NCBI GenBank assembly: GCA_030150505.1
Contig: JASLFS010000010.1
Span: forward strand, 1 to 43,514
Source: Vitreoscilla sp.
Lineage (GTDB): Bacteria > Pseudomonadota > Gammaproteobacteria > Burkholderiales > Neisseriaceae
Length of the DNA stretch: 43,514 nt
Reading direction: 5' to 3'
Each line of letters begins with the position of its first letter. The first letter of the stretch is position 1. The translations under genes were made by a program, and so were the position numbers. The notes beneath the pieces were generated by a model. The model searched no databases. It worked only from the letters and a program-made list of their open reading frames with translations, and was not told where the DNA came from. Below are positions 34,510 through 43,236 of this stretch, piece after piece.

Positions 34510-34531
34510 TCATATTCAGGAATACAACAAG

Positions 34532-36271
34532 ATGAGTACCATACAAAAAAATACAGATCCTCGTGCCCAATTGCCTGAAGCGCCATTGAGTGATAACGAG
34601 AGACTTAAAAAAAATAGCCAACTACTGCGCGGAACCATACAAGAAGATTTACAAGATGGTTTAACTGGTGGTTTTAACGGCGATAATTTTCAATTAATCC
34701 GTTTTCATGGCATGTATGAACAAGATGACCGAGATATTCGTGCAGAACGAATTGAACAGAAACTAGAACCTTTAAAAAATGTCATGTTACGCTGCCGTTT
34801 ACCCGGCGGTATTATTACACCAACGCAATGGCTTGGCATTGACCAATTTGCTTCTGAACACACATTGTATGGCAGTATTCGGTTAACCAATCGACAAACC
34901 TTCCAATTTCATGGTGTTTTAAAAGACGACATTAAACCAATGCATCAATGGTTAAATCAATTGGGCTTGGATTCCATTGCCACAGCAGGCGATGTTAACC
35001 GAAACGTATTGTGCACATCCAATCCCATTGAATCCGCATTGCACCAAGAAGCATATGAATGGGCTAAAAAAATATCAGAACATCTACTACCTAAAACGCG
35101 TGCTTACGCAGAAATATGGCTAGATGGTGAAAAGCTCCATAGCACAGAAGACGAGCAAGAACCGATTTTAGGAAGTAACTACCTGCCTCGGAAATTTAAA
35201 ACCACTGTTGTAATTCCTCCGCAAAATGATGTTGATTTACACGCCAACGATTTAAATTTTGTTGCCATTGAAGAAAATAACCATTTGATTGGTTTTAATG
35301 TCCTAGTCGGCGGTGGTCTCTCAATGGAACATGGTAACCAAGCCACTTATCCGAATACTGCAAAAGAACTTGGTTTCATTTCACTAGAGCATACTCTTGC
35401 TGCCGCTGCTGCAGTAGTCACAACTCAGCGCGATTGGGGCGATAGAAGCAACCGCAAAGCATCTAAAACACGTTATACCCTAGAACGAGTGGGTTTGGAT
35501 GTTTTCAAAGAAGAAGTTGAAAATAGAATTGGCGTAAAATTTCAACCCATCAAGCCATATGAGTTTACCAGCCGAGGAGATAAAATCGGCTGGATTCAAG
35601 ATAATAAAGGATTCTGGCATTTAACTTTATTTATTGAAAATGGTCGCTTATTGGATTATGAAAATCGCCCTCTTAAAACAGGTGTTGCTGAAATTGCCAA
35701 AATTCATACTGGTGATTTCCGCTTAACAGCCAACCAAAACTTAATCATTGCTAATATTGCGGAACAAAATAAAGATGCAATCGAAGAAATTGCCAGACAG
35801 CATGGACTAATTGATGACAAGCAAAGTCCTCAGCGACAAGCTTCAATGGCATGTGTTTCTTTCCCAACATGCCCATTGGCCATGGCAGAAGCTGAGCGCT
35901 TTTTACCGCAATTCACAGATAAGATAGATTCAATCCTAGCAAAATACAGCCTTAACGATGATTCTATTGTTTTAAGAATTACTGGCTGCCCGAATGGCTG
36001 TGGACGTGCAATGTTGGCTGAAGTCGGTCTCGTTGGTAAAGCTATTGGTCGCTATAATTTGCACTTAGGTGGCAATCGAATTGGCACTAGAATTCCTCGC
36101 CTTTACAAAGAAAACATTACCGAAGAAGAGATTCTAACGCTATTGGATGAAATGATTGGTCTGTGGTCACAAGAACGCCATCCTGATGAATGTTTTGGCG
36201 ATTTTACCATTCGAAAAAATATCATCCAACCTGTATTGGACGCGCCAAGAGATTTCCACTTGATTAACTGA
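34532..36271 (+). CDS. cysI: Sulfite reductase [NADPH] hemoprotein beta subunit
   Basis: Reduces sulfite to sulfide on a coupled siroheme and [4Fe-4S] centre. The cluster ligands are C441 and C447 in ACVSFPTCPLA and C486 and C490 in TGCPNGCGRA, the standard C-x5-C and C-x3-C. I start at the ATG at 34532 (MSTIQKNTDPRAQL), giving 579 residues, with AGGA about 10 bases upstream; the frame is open to 34466 inside cysJ but that extension is unlike the family. It is the last gene of cysHDNJI and gets its siroheme from the divergent CysG. Confidence 0.96.
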   Translation: MSTIQKNTDPRAQLPEAPLSDNERLKKNSQLLRGTIQEDLQDGLTGGFNGDNFQLIRFHGMYEQDDRDIRAERIEQKLEPLKNVMLRCRLPGGIITPTQWLGIDQFASEHTLYGSIRLTNRQTFQFHGVLKDDIKPMHQWLNQLGLDSIATAGDVNRNVLCTSNPIESALHQEAYEWAKKISEHLLPKTRAYAEIWLDGEKLHSTEDEQEPILGSNYLPRKFKTTVVIPPQNDVDLHANDLNFVAIEENNHLIGFNVLVGGGLSMEHGNQATYPNTAKELGFISLEHTLAAAAAVVTTQRDWGDRSNRKASKTRYTLERVGLDVFKEEVENRIGVKFQPIKPYEFTSRGDKIGWIQDNKGFWHLTLFIENGRLLDYENRPLKTGVAEIAKIHTGDFRLTANQNLIIANIAEQNKDAIEEIARQHGLIDDKQSPQRQASMACVSFPTCPLAMAEAERFLPQFTDKIDSILAKYSLNDDSIVLRITGCPNGCGRAMLAEVGLVGKAIGRYNLHLGGNRIGTRIPRLYKENITEEEILTLLDEMIGLWSQERHPDECFGDFTIRKNIIQPVLDAPRDFHLIN

Positions 36272-36351
36272 TTCAAAATTTCAAGATGTTTAATTATTTT
36301 TAAATAACAATGATATAACTTTGAATTGCTATTTAAATATTAATATTTATT

Positions 36352-36392
36352 ATCCTCATATGAATAATTGTTGCATTTATTCATATGAGGAT
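36352..36392. repeat. 16-bp perfect inverted repeat between cysI and the dinI-like gene
   Basis: ATCCTCATATGAATAA (36352-36367) pairs with 36377-36392 around a 9-base loop. It is followed by TTATTATTGAT, not a clean T-run, so it is a weak intrinsic terminator at best; an operator or RNA-stability stem is possible. It ends 50 bases before the dinI-like start. Confidence 0.7.
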
Positions 36393-36442
36393 TTATTATT
36401 GATAATAATGCATGAAAATATCGATTTAATAAAGGTTATACT

Positions 36443-36691
36443 ATGCTACGCATCGAAATTTTATTTGATAAAAACTCACCCAATAAACCCAATTTAGCCA
36501 TTTTAGAAGCATTAGAAACACAAATTGATAAACAATTGGCCAAACAATATGATGACTATCATATTAGAATTGCCTTAAGTTCCAGCCAAAGTTTAAATAT
36601 TTTCGGTACCAAAAATAAAGAAGAAAAAGAACAGATTAACCAAATTTTAGAAAACATCTGGCAAGATGATTCTTGGCTGCCTGAAGCCTAA
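36443..36691 (+). CDS. DinI-family protein
   Basis: An 82-residue protein resembling DinI, which in E. coli binds RecA filaments and tunes the SOS response. The family pattern is visible: N-terminal strand LRIEILFDK, a helix over about 16-34 (PNLAILEALETQIDKQLAKQ), a second strand HIRIALSS, and the conserved LNIFGTKNKEEKEQINQILENIWQDDSWL helix with acidic and tryptophan residues. AAAGG lies 7 bases before the ATG. No LexA-like CTGT-N8-ACAG box is visible upstream, and an inverted repeat at 36352-36392 precedes it. The function in this organism is inferred only from the family. Confidence 0.75.
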   Translation: MLRIEILFDKNSPNKPNLAILEALETQIDKQLAKQYDDYHIRIALSSSQSLNIFGTKNKEEKEQINQILENIWQDDSWLPEA

Positions 36692-36714
36692 AATAATAAT
36701 GTAGTCAATAAACA

Positions 36715-36753
36715 AAAAACAGCATAAACCATTAAAGTGTTTATGCTGTTTTT
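36715..36753. terminator. Bidirectional terminator between the dinI-like and ydcH-like genes
   Basis: A 15-bp perfect stem, 36715-36729 with 36739-36753, a 9-base loop, with A-run and T-run flanks serving both convergent genes. Confidence 0.9.
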
Positions 36754-36783
36754 ATTTCTTATCATTGATATGATTTCAATAAT

Positions 36784-37008
36784 TTATTTGTTTTCAGTAT
36801 CCGCTTTTTTCAAAATGACATACAACTGATCTTTCAAAGCCAATTTTTGTACTTTTAAATCTTCAATCTCATCTAATCCACTGGTTACAACATTTTTGCT
36901 TAAACGCTCAATTTTGTGATCCAGTTCATTGTGCTCTTCAAACAAACGATTGAAATGATTATCTTCTTGTCTTAATTGGCTAATTAAATCACGATATTCC
37001 GGGAACAT
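36784..37008 (-). CDS. YdcH-family small protein (DUF465)
   Basis: A 74-residue, highly charged, mostly helical protein. The opening MFPEYRDLISQLRQEDNHF, HNELDHKIERL and the C-terminal VQKLALKDQLYVILKK are the DUF465/YdcH pattern. Two heptad-rich helices suggest a helical hairpin. The role is unknown. AAGGA lies 5 bases before the ATG. It is a single gene facing the dinI-like gene. Confidence 0.85.
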   Translation of the reverse strand: MFPEYRDLISQLRQEDNHFNRLFEEHNELDHKIERLSKNVVTSGLDEIEDLKVQKLALKDQLYVILKKADTENK

Positions 37009-37170
37009 AGCTGTCCTTTCATAAATACTATATTAGTATGATTGTAAATTGTGATAACTTGTCATGGTTTTTAAACTAAATGATACATTTAATATTCATA
37101 GTAACCATCTTCATAGTTATTGTAAATAAGCATTTTTTAATTTTTTAACCAGTAAAAGACAGAAAAAATA

Positions 37171-37917
37171 ATGAATAAAATTATCAATCAATTACTACAA
37201 CATCGCACTTTTCGTCATTTTGATAGTGAATATGCCATCCCTGAAAATCACATTGATTGCATTATTCAAGCTGCTAAACAAGCACCCTCTTGGATGAATG
37301 GACAACACTACAGCATTATTCGCATTACTGATAAAAATCTACGCAAGCAAATTGGCAAATTATCTGAACGCAATCCTCAAATCCTGAGTGCTTCTGAATT
37401 TTGGATTGTATTGGCGGATTTAAAACGCATGAAAATATCGAGCGATACTTATAATGGTAGTTTTGAAGCTGCAGGCATGGAAGATACATTATTAACAGTT
37501 TCAGTTGATGCGGCATTAGCCAGCCAAAATGCTGTCATTGCTGCAGAAAGTTTTGATTATGGCACTTGCTATATAGGCGGAATGCGTTTAATTATTCAAG
37601 AATTAATTCAATTATTAAAACTGCCTGAATTTACTTTTCCTCTTTTTGGCTTATGCATTGGTAAGCCTGCAATTGAAATGTCAATTAAACCCCGCCTACC
37701 TAGCGCTGCAAATGTTTTCGAAAACCAATATCAAGATGATCATCTGGCTGAACAATTAGCTACTTACGAACAAACCATGATTGATTTTGCAGAAGCTCGA
37801 GAAACCTTACCATGGCGGGAAAAATTTGCTCGTTATTATAGCGCTGCATATGGTGAGAAAACACCAGCATTGTTAAGAGAACAAGGTTTTTTAACCAATG
37901 AAGCAATCAAGAAATAA
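37171..37917 (+). CDS. Nitroreductase-family NADPH-dependent oxidoreductase (NfsA/FRP type)
   Basis: An FMN-dependent reductase of about 248 residues, probably acting on nitroaromatics, quinones or flavins. The N-terminal HRTFRHFDSEYAIPENHIDCI and QAAKQAPSWMNGQHYSII are the family's FMN-phosphate and dimer segments; GTCYIGGMR and FPLFGLCIGKPAIEMSIKPRLP follow as in NfsA-like enzymes. No NADPH preference can be proved from sequence. The ribosome binding site is weak. It stands alone upstream of yebC. Confidence 0.88.
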   Translation: MNKIINQLLQHRTFRHFDSEYAIPENHIDCIIQAAKQAPSWMNGQHYSIIRITDKNLRKQIGKLSERNPQILSASEFWIVLADLKRMKISSDTYNGSFEAAGMEDTLLTVSVDAALASQNAVIAAESFDYGTCYIGGMRLIIQELIQLLKLPEFTFPLFGLCIGKPAIEMSIKPRLPSAANVFENQYQDDHLAEQLATYEQTMIDFAEARETLPWREKFARYYSAAYGEKTPALLREQGFLTNEAIKK

Positions 37918-37992
37918 TGCTGTTTTAAAAATATGCTAAAATACATGCCAATTTGTTGTTTGTAATATTAGAAAATAGATTACGAGGTATTT

Positions 37993-38724
37993 ATGGCTGG
38001 TCACAGTAAATGGGCGAATATTCGTCACAAAAAAGAACGCCAAGATGCGAAACGCGGTAAAATTTTTACCCGTTTGATTAAGGAAATTACCGTTGCAGCA
38101 AGAATGGGTGGCGGTGACCCCAACTCAAACCCTCGATTGCGTCTGGCTATGGATAAGGCTTTTGATGCCAATATGCCTAAAGACAATATCCAACGTGCCA
38201 TTGATAAAGGTACGGGTAATTTAGAAGGCGTAGAATACATTGAGCTACGTTATGAAGGTTATGGAATTGGTGGTGCTGCTGTTATGGTCGATTGTCTAAC
38301 AGACAATAAAACAAGAACCGTTGCTGATGTGCGTCATGCCTTTAGTAAAAACGGTGGCAACTTGGGTACAGATGGTTGTGTGGCGTTTAACTTCGTTCAT
38401 CAAGGATACTTATTATTTGCTCCTGGCGTAGATGAAGATACGCTAATGGAAGCTGCTCTAGAAGCTGGAGCAGAAGATGTGATTGTCAATGATGACGAAT
38501 CTATTGAGGTGATTACGCCTCCAAACGATTACAGTGCAATCAAAGTAAGCTTAGAAGAAGCTGGTTTTACTGCTGTTGATGGCGATGTAACAATGCGTGC
38601 TCAAAATGAAGCTATTTTAGCGGGCGATGATGCCATCAAAATGCAAAAACTACTTGATGCTCTTGAAGATTTAGATGATGTTCAAGATGTTTACACATCA
38701 GCTGTGATGGAATTTGACGAATAA
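37993..38724 (+). CDS. yebC: YebC/PmpR-family transcription or translation factor
   Basis: Conserved DNA/ribosome-associated regulator; recent work on the family links it to relief of ribosome stalling on proline-rich stretches. The start MAGHSKWANIRHKKERQDAKRGKIFTRL is nearly invariant, followed by GGGDPNSNPRLRLAMDKA and an acidic C-terminal domain (TSAVMEFDE). The 243 residues are full length. The ribosome binding site GAGG is 7 bases before the ATG. In many bacteria the gene precedes ruvC; here it is followed by a terminator and mfd in the opposite direction. Confidence 0.96.
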   Translation: MAGHSKWANIRHKKERQDAKRGKIFTRLIKEITVAARMGGGDPNSNPRLRLAMDKAFDANMPKDNIQRAIDKGTGNLEGVEYIELRYEGYGIGGAAVMVDCLTDNKTRTVADVRHAFSKNGGNLGTDGCVAFNFVHQGYLLFAPGVDEDTLMEAALEAGAEDVIVNDDESIEVITPPNDYSAIKVSLEEAGFTAVDGDVTMRAQNEAILAGDDAIKMQKLLDALEDLDDVQDVYTSAVMEFDE

Positions 38725-38755
38725 TAACAATAGTCAATATTAATTCATCAATATA

Positions 38756-38784
38756 AAAAGCCTTGCATTTTCGCAAGGCTTTTA
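38756..38784. terminator. Bidirectional terminator between yebC and mfd
   Basis: An 11-bp perfect stem, 38756-38766 with 38773-38783, and a 6-base loop, with A/T runs on both sides. Confidence 0.9.
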
Positions 38785-38808
38785 TCGTATCTAGAGCAAT
38801 CAACAATT

Positions 38809-41800
38809 TTATAAAACTTTCAACATTTGCAATATATTTTTACAAAGTAAAATTCTATTTTCAACATCGTGACTTTGTTGTACTACTTTCAACTTATCCG
38901 GGCCAGCTAACTGATATTGTTTATTTTGCTGGATTAACATAATAATGCCAGTAGGATCGATTTTATTATTTTTACCCATGGTAAACGTAATGGAATCTGA
39001 GCTCGCATCAATATTGCTAATTCCCAATTCATTTGCCAAAATACGCAAACGATGACTCTCAACCAGTGTTTTAACCGGTGTTTCAGGGAGCCCAAAGCGA
39101 TCAATTAATTCTTCATAAACTCGATCAATATCACTTGCCACTTGTGCCGTTGCCAACCGTTTGTATAACACCAAACGTTCATGAATATCTGGACAATAAC
39201 TTTCAGGGAGCAATGCTGGGCTATGCAATTTGATTTCAGTTGTAACCGCTAAAGGCGCATCCAAATCAGGCTCATGTCCTTTTTTCAAGGCTCGAACAGC
39301 TTGTTTGAGCATTTCTGTATATAAACTAAAACCGACTTGTAACATTTCACCAGATTGCCCATCCCCTAAAACTTCCCCTGCTCCACGTATTTCTAAATCA
39401 TGCATTGCCAAGGTGAATCCAGAACCTAACTCATCAGCCATAGCAATAGCATCTAAACGCTTCTCCGCATCTTTTGTAACATAATCTGGCGTCAACAAGT
39501 AAGCATAAGCCTGATGATGAGACCGACCTACTCGACCACGCAATTGATGCAACTGCGCCAAACCAAACTTATCTGCCCGATTAATAATAATCGTATTCGC
39601 ATTCGGAATATCAATACCCGTTTCAATGATAGTCGAACACAATAAAACATTGTACCGTTGCTGCATAAAGTCACGCATGACTTGCTCAAGTTCACGCTCT
39701 CGCAATTGACCATGAGCCACAGCAATCCTCGCCTCGGGCATCAGTTCCGTTAATCGTTCTTGCATATTTAAAATAGTATCAACTTCATTATGCAAAAAGA
39801 AAACTTGCCCACCACGTTTTAACTCACGCAACATCGCCTCACGAATGGTTGCTTCAGTAAAAGGCTTCACATAAGTCTTAACTGCTAACCGGCGATTTGG
39901 CGCTGTTGTAATTAACGAAAAATCACGCAAGCCTTCTAATGCCATCGATAAAGTCCGAGGTATAGGCGTTGCCGTCATGGTTAACACATCAACATTAGCA
40001 CGCAAGCGTTTGAGCTGCTCTTTTTGTCGAACACCAAACCGATGTTCTTCATCAATAATAACCAACCCTAAATTTTTGAAAACAATATCAGGTTGCACTA
40101 GCTTATGAGTACCAATAACAATATCAACCGTTCCATCAGCCAAACCTTCCATCACAGCTTTATTTTGTTTTGGTGTATTAAAACGAGATAATTGACCAAC
40201 CTTAACGGGAAAATTGGCGAACCGATCCATGAAATTTTCGGCATGCTGATCAACCAATAAAGTCGTTGGCACCAAAACAGCCACTTGCTTACCCGACATC
40301 ACCGCAACAAAAGCAGCCCTTAATGCCACTTCCGTTTTACCAAAACCAACATCGCCACAAATTAACCGATCCATTGGCTTAGCTTGAGTTAAATCAGATA
40401 AAACAGCATGAATCGCCTGCTCCTGATCCGGTGTTTCCTCGTAACCAAATCCTTTAATAAATTCTTGATAATCGTCTGTTGAAATCGCAAACTTAAAGCC
40501 ACTTTGCGCAGCACGTTGCGCATATAGATTTAAAAGCTCAGCAGCTGTATCGCGTGCTTTTTCTGCTGCTTTTCTTTTTGCCTTACTCCAAGCAACATTG
40601 CCCAAGCGATGTAAATTAACATTATCCAAAGCCTGGCCCGAGTAGCGACTAATCAAATGCAGCTGAGCAACGGGAACATACAATTGAGCTTCTTGTGCAT
40701 ACTCCAGAAGCATCATTTCATTATCGCCATCCCCAAGGTCAAGATTAACCAAACCCATAAACCGGCCAATACCATGCTCTTCATGCACAACAGGATCGCC
40801 AACATTAATTTCCGCTAAATCTCTTAATGCTGTATCGCTCACCGCAGCATGTTTTCTCCTTGAGCGACGACTCACTTTAACAACATGCTGATACAGATTG
40901 GCCTCGCTAATCACAGCAATGCCTTGCGCTTCTAATACAAATCCTTCAGCTAAATTTGCCACCACAATGGCTAACGCTGGTTTTTCATCTAAAAATTGCT
41001 GCCAACTATCCACTAGCACCGGCTTCATACCATGCTGTTGCATAAAATTGACCATTGTTTCACGCCGCCCCAAACTTTCAGCACATACCAGCACTGACTG
41101 TTTGAATTGCTTCACAAAGTGTTCTAATGCAGATAAAGGCTTATCTTGTTGTCTATCAACCACCACATTGGGCAATTGGTACAAAGGGCTAGAACCTGAC
41201 AACTGTATTTGTGCATATGGCTTAATAGCAGCGCCAAATTCATCTTCGGATAAATACAAATATTTGGGTGCTAATGGCGGATACTGGCTATCACCACCAG
41301 CATATTGATAGCGTTTTTTAACATCCTGCCAAAATTGCTGACTCGAATGAAAAGCATTTTCAGCAACAACACAAACAACATCTTCATCAAGGCCAATATA
41401 ATCAAATAAACTAACCAATCCTTGTTCGTAAAACAATGGCAAATAATATTCAATACCTGCACCATATTGCCCTTTACCAACCGCATTATAAACCGTGGCT
41501 AAACTAGGATCGCCTTCAATATATTCTCGAAATTGCTGCCTAAATAATTTTTGGCTCTCTTCATCCGTTGGAAATTCATGTGCTGGCAACAACCGGATTT
41601 CTTGAACATTTTCTAATGTTCTTTGCGTATCAGGGTCAAAAGTTTTAATGCTATCAACTTCATCACCAAACAAATCAATTCGATAAGGAACGTCTGAGCC
41701 CATTGGATAAATATCCAATAAACCACCACGAACAGCAAACTCACCCGCGCTAATTACATTGGTTACATTTTCATAACCAGCCTCAACCAATTGGCTTCGA

Positions 41801-42216
41801 ATTCTTTGCTCATCTAACTTATCTCCTTGCTGCAACCAAAAGGTTCTACCATCCAAAAATGTCATTGCTGGCAATTTTTGCATTGCAGTTGCAACAGGAA
41901 CAAACAAAATATCCAATTGCTTTTGTCTTAGCTGCCACAGAACAGATAATCTTTCCGAGGTTAAATCCTGACTTGGCGAAAGATGTTCATATGGTAACGT
42001 TTCCCAATCAGGTAAGAATGCTGTTTTACTATCAGGAGAAAAAAATGCCCAAGCTTCCTGCAATCGCAAAGCGTCTTCAACCGATGTTGTTAAGTACAGA
42101 ATAAATTGTTTTGTCGTTGATAAATTTTGTTGTAACAACAAGGGCAAACTACCCATTGAAAAATCAACCCAAATGCTTTTTTGCCCAGCTTTAGGTAAAG
42201 TAAACGCCATATCCAT
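38809..42216 (-). CDS. mfd: Transcription-repair coupling factor Mfd
   Basis: Removes RNA polymerase stalled at DNA damage and recruits UvrA. The 1135 residues follow the E. coli protein throughout: an N-terminal UvrB-like module (LPDWETLPYEHLSPSQDL, GGLLDIYPMGSDVPYRID), the RNA-polymerase-interacting domain (VVHEEHGIGRFMGL ... LYVPVAQLHLISRY), the translocase with RLICGDVGFGKTEVALRAA (Walker A) and IIDEEHRFGV (DEEH box), TMTATPIPRTL, and LHQLRGRVGRSHHQAYAYLL, then a C-terminal TRCF domain. Start choice is open between the ATGs at 42216 and 42210; the second has a better-spaced GGG. A TATAAT at 42247-42252 on the minus strand is a likely -10 element. Confidence 0.97.
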   Translation of the reverse strand: MDMAFTLPKAGQKSIWVDFSMGSLPLLLQQNLSTTKQFILYLTTSVEDALRLQEAWAFFSPDSKTAFLPDWETLPYEHLSPSQDLTSERLSVLWQLRQKQLDILFVPVATAMQKLPAMTFLDGRTFWLQQGDKLDEQRIRSQLVEAGYENVTNVISAGEFAVRGGLLDIYPMGSDVPYRIDLFGDEVDSIKTFDPDTQRTLENVQEIRLLPAHEFPTDEESQKLFRQQFREYIEGDPSLATVYNAVGKGQYGAGIEYYLPLFYEQGLVSLFDYIGLDEDVVCVVAENAFHSSQQFWQDVKKRYQYAGGDSQYPPLAPKYLYLSEDEFGAAIKPYAQIQLSGSSPLYQLPNVVVDRQQDKPLSALEHFVKQFKQSVLVCAESLGRRETMVNFMQQHGMKPVLVDSWQQFLDEKPALAIVVANLAEGFVLEAQGIAVISEANLYQHVVKVSRRSRRKHAAVSDTALRDLAEINVGDPVVHEEHGIGRFMGLVNLDLGDGDNEMMLLEYAQEAQLYVPVAQLHLISRYSGQALDNVNLHRLGNVAWSKAKRKAAEKARDTAAELLNLYAQRAAQSGFKFAISTDDYQEFIKGFGYEETPDQEQAIHAVLSDLTQAKPMDRLICGDVGFGKTEVALRAAFVAVMSGKQVAVLVPTTLLVDQHAENFMDRFANFPVKVGQLSRFNTPKQNKAVMEGLADGTVDIVIGTHKLVQPDIVFKNLGLVIIDEEHRFGVRQKEQLKRLRANVDVLTMTATPIPRTLSMALEGLRDFSLITTAPNRRLAVKTYVKPFTEATIREAMLRELKRGGQVFFLHNEVDTILNMQERLTELMPEARIAVAHGQLRERELEQVMRDFMQQRYNVLLCSTIIETGIDIPNANTIIINRADKFGLAQLHQLRGRVGRSHHQAYAYLLTPDYVTKDAEKRLDAIAMADELGSGFTLAMHDLEIRGAGEVLGDGQSGEMLQVGFSLYTEMLKQAVRALKKGHEPDLDAPLAVTTEIKLHSPALLPESYCPDIHERLVLYKRLATAQVASDIDRVYEELIDRFGLPETPVKTLVESHRLRILANELGISNIDASSDSITFTMGKNNKIDPTGIIMLIQQNKQYQLAGPDKLKVVQQSHDVENRILLCKNILQMLKVL

Positions 42217-42552
42217 CCCAAAGAATTTCCATAATATTTGATTTATATTATAAACAAGCTTAATTAAATTGAAAGTTAAATAACAGAAGTGTTATGATGC
42301 TCAGCATCAGCCCTGAAATTAATTGAAAATCAATAAAGCATTTTTAAAAAAATTAACAAAAAAATAACCAATACGATAGAATATTCGCGTATCATTATGC
42401 CAATAGTATTTTCCATGCTGAAAAAACAAACACCAATATTAGAAATCTAATTAAAAAACAAAAAACTAGCAATATTTCGATAACATGTTATCGAAATGTA
42501 TTAACAAACAACTTACAATACGTTTGAATTATTTTAAAGGAAATCATTACCT
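42217..42552. other. Divergent mfd / protoglobin regulatory region
   Basis: A 336-bp gap with no protein gene. It holds the mfd -10 element (42247-42252, minus), a 15-base odd palindrome TGATGCTCAGCATCA (42295-42309), AT-rich sequence, the 24-bp perfect palindrome (42474-42497) and a -10-like TACAAT (42514-42519) for the protoglobin gene. Confidence 0.6.
42474..42497. promoter_or_regulatory. 24-bp perfect palindrome, probable operator of the protoglobin gene
   Basis: ATTTCGATAACA and its exact reverse complement meet at the centre (42485/42486). It lies where the -35 element of the TACAAT at 42514-42519 would be, 55 bases before the start codon. This fits a repressor or activator dimer site. 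I do not match it to NsrR, NorR, FNR or Fur consensus sequences. Confidence 0.65.
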
Positions 42553-43104
42553 ATGAGACTTCCTCAATCTCGATCTACTAGCGAAGAAATTAATACTTTC
42601 TTAACAGTGAGCCGTTTTAGTGAAGCTGATGCCGAGTGTTTAGAGTTACTACGTCCCATCATCGTTCCTAAACTGCCAGAGTTAACTGAAGAGTTCTACG
42701 CACAGTTACAACAATCAAGCGAAATGCTACCTTATTTAGAAGGTCGTATTGAGCCATTAAAAGCAACTCACTTAAAATGGCTAGAAAGTCTTTTTACTGG
42801 TACTTACGATGATGCTTTTGTTGAACAGCAGAAAAAAATCGGCCAAGTTCATGTAAAAGTAAAAGTACCACCGCTATTTGTAGCATCAAGTATGTCTTTT
42901 TTACGTTCAGAAATTCCAATTATCTTATTGGGAACTGATTTAACCCAAATCGATCATGAATGTACATTTGCAAACTGCAGTGCTTCAATCTCAAGATTGC
43001 TTGATTTCTGTCACTTCTTAATCGACCGCATGTATTTCAAGAGCATGATGGATGTAATGGGTATTTCACCTGCCCTATTAAATAGACTAATGACTTTATC
43101 CTAA
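42553..43104 (+). CDS. Free-standing protoglobin-domain protein
   Basis: A 183-residue heme globin of the globin-coupled-sensor/protoglobin family with no attached signalling domain. After an extended N-terminal segment (about 1-30), the helices run from SEADAECLELLRPIIVPKLPEL to the C-terminus. The probable proximal heme histidine is in KKIGQVHVKVKVPPLFV, a segment typical of the family; SMSFLRSEI and LDFCHFLIDRMYF follow. Protoglobins bind O2, NO and CO; here a sensing, storage or NO-detoxifying role is possible but not shown. AAAGG is 12 bases before the ATG, rather far. It has its own terminator and a palindromic operator upstream. Confidence 0.85.
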   Translation: MRLPQSRSTSEEINTFLTVSRFSEADAECLELLRPIIVPKLPELTEEFYAQLQQSSEMLPYLEGRIEPLKATHLKWLESLFTGTYDDAFVEQQKKIGQVHVKVKVPPLFVASSMSFLRSEIPIILLGTDLTQIDHECTFANCSASISRLLDFCHFLIDRMYFKSMMDVMGISPALLNRLMTLS

Positions 43105-43122
43105 TTATTATTGCGGATATAA

Positions 43123-43163
43123 AAAAGGATTAAATTTCCCATTCATGGAATTTAATCCTTTTG
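43123..43163. terminator. Terminator of the protoglobin gene
   Basis: A 14-bp stem, 43123-43136 with 43149-43162, extendable by a GG/CC step with one bulge, flanked by A and T runs. It could also serve the minus-strand transferase gene. Confidence 0.8.
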
Positions 43164-43236
43164 TTGTAAATAAAATACTTTCATTCAAAATAGCAATCAA
43201 AAGCACTTCACCACATTCTTATTCTAGCCAATAAAA

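Noticed and set aside
39082..39092. TTCAGGGAGCC in mfd as a reverse-strand uptake sequence
   Set aside because: It has a mismatch in the core of the 12-mer and is fully explained as coding sequence.
40898..41308. 136-codon open frame on the plus strand opposite mfd
   Set aside because: Entirely antisense to the well-conserved mfd; composition (cysteine- and serine-rich) is typical of a shadow frame.
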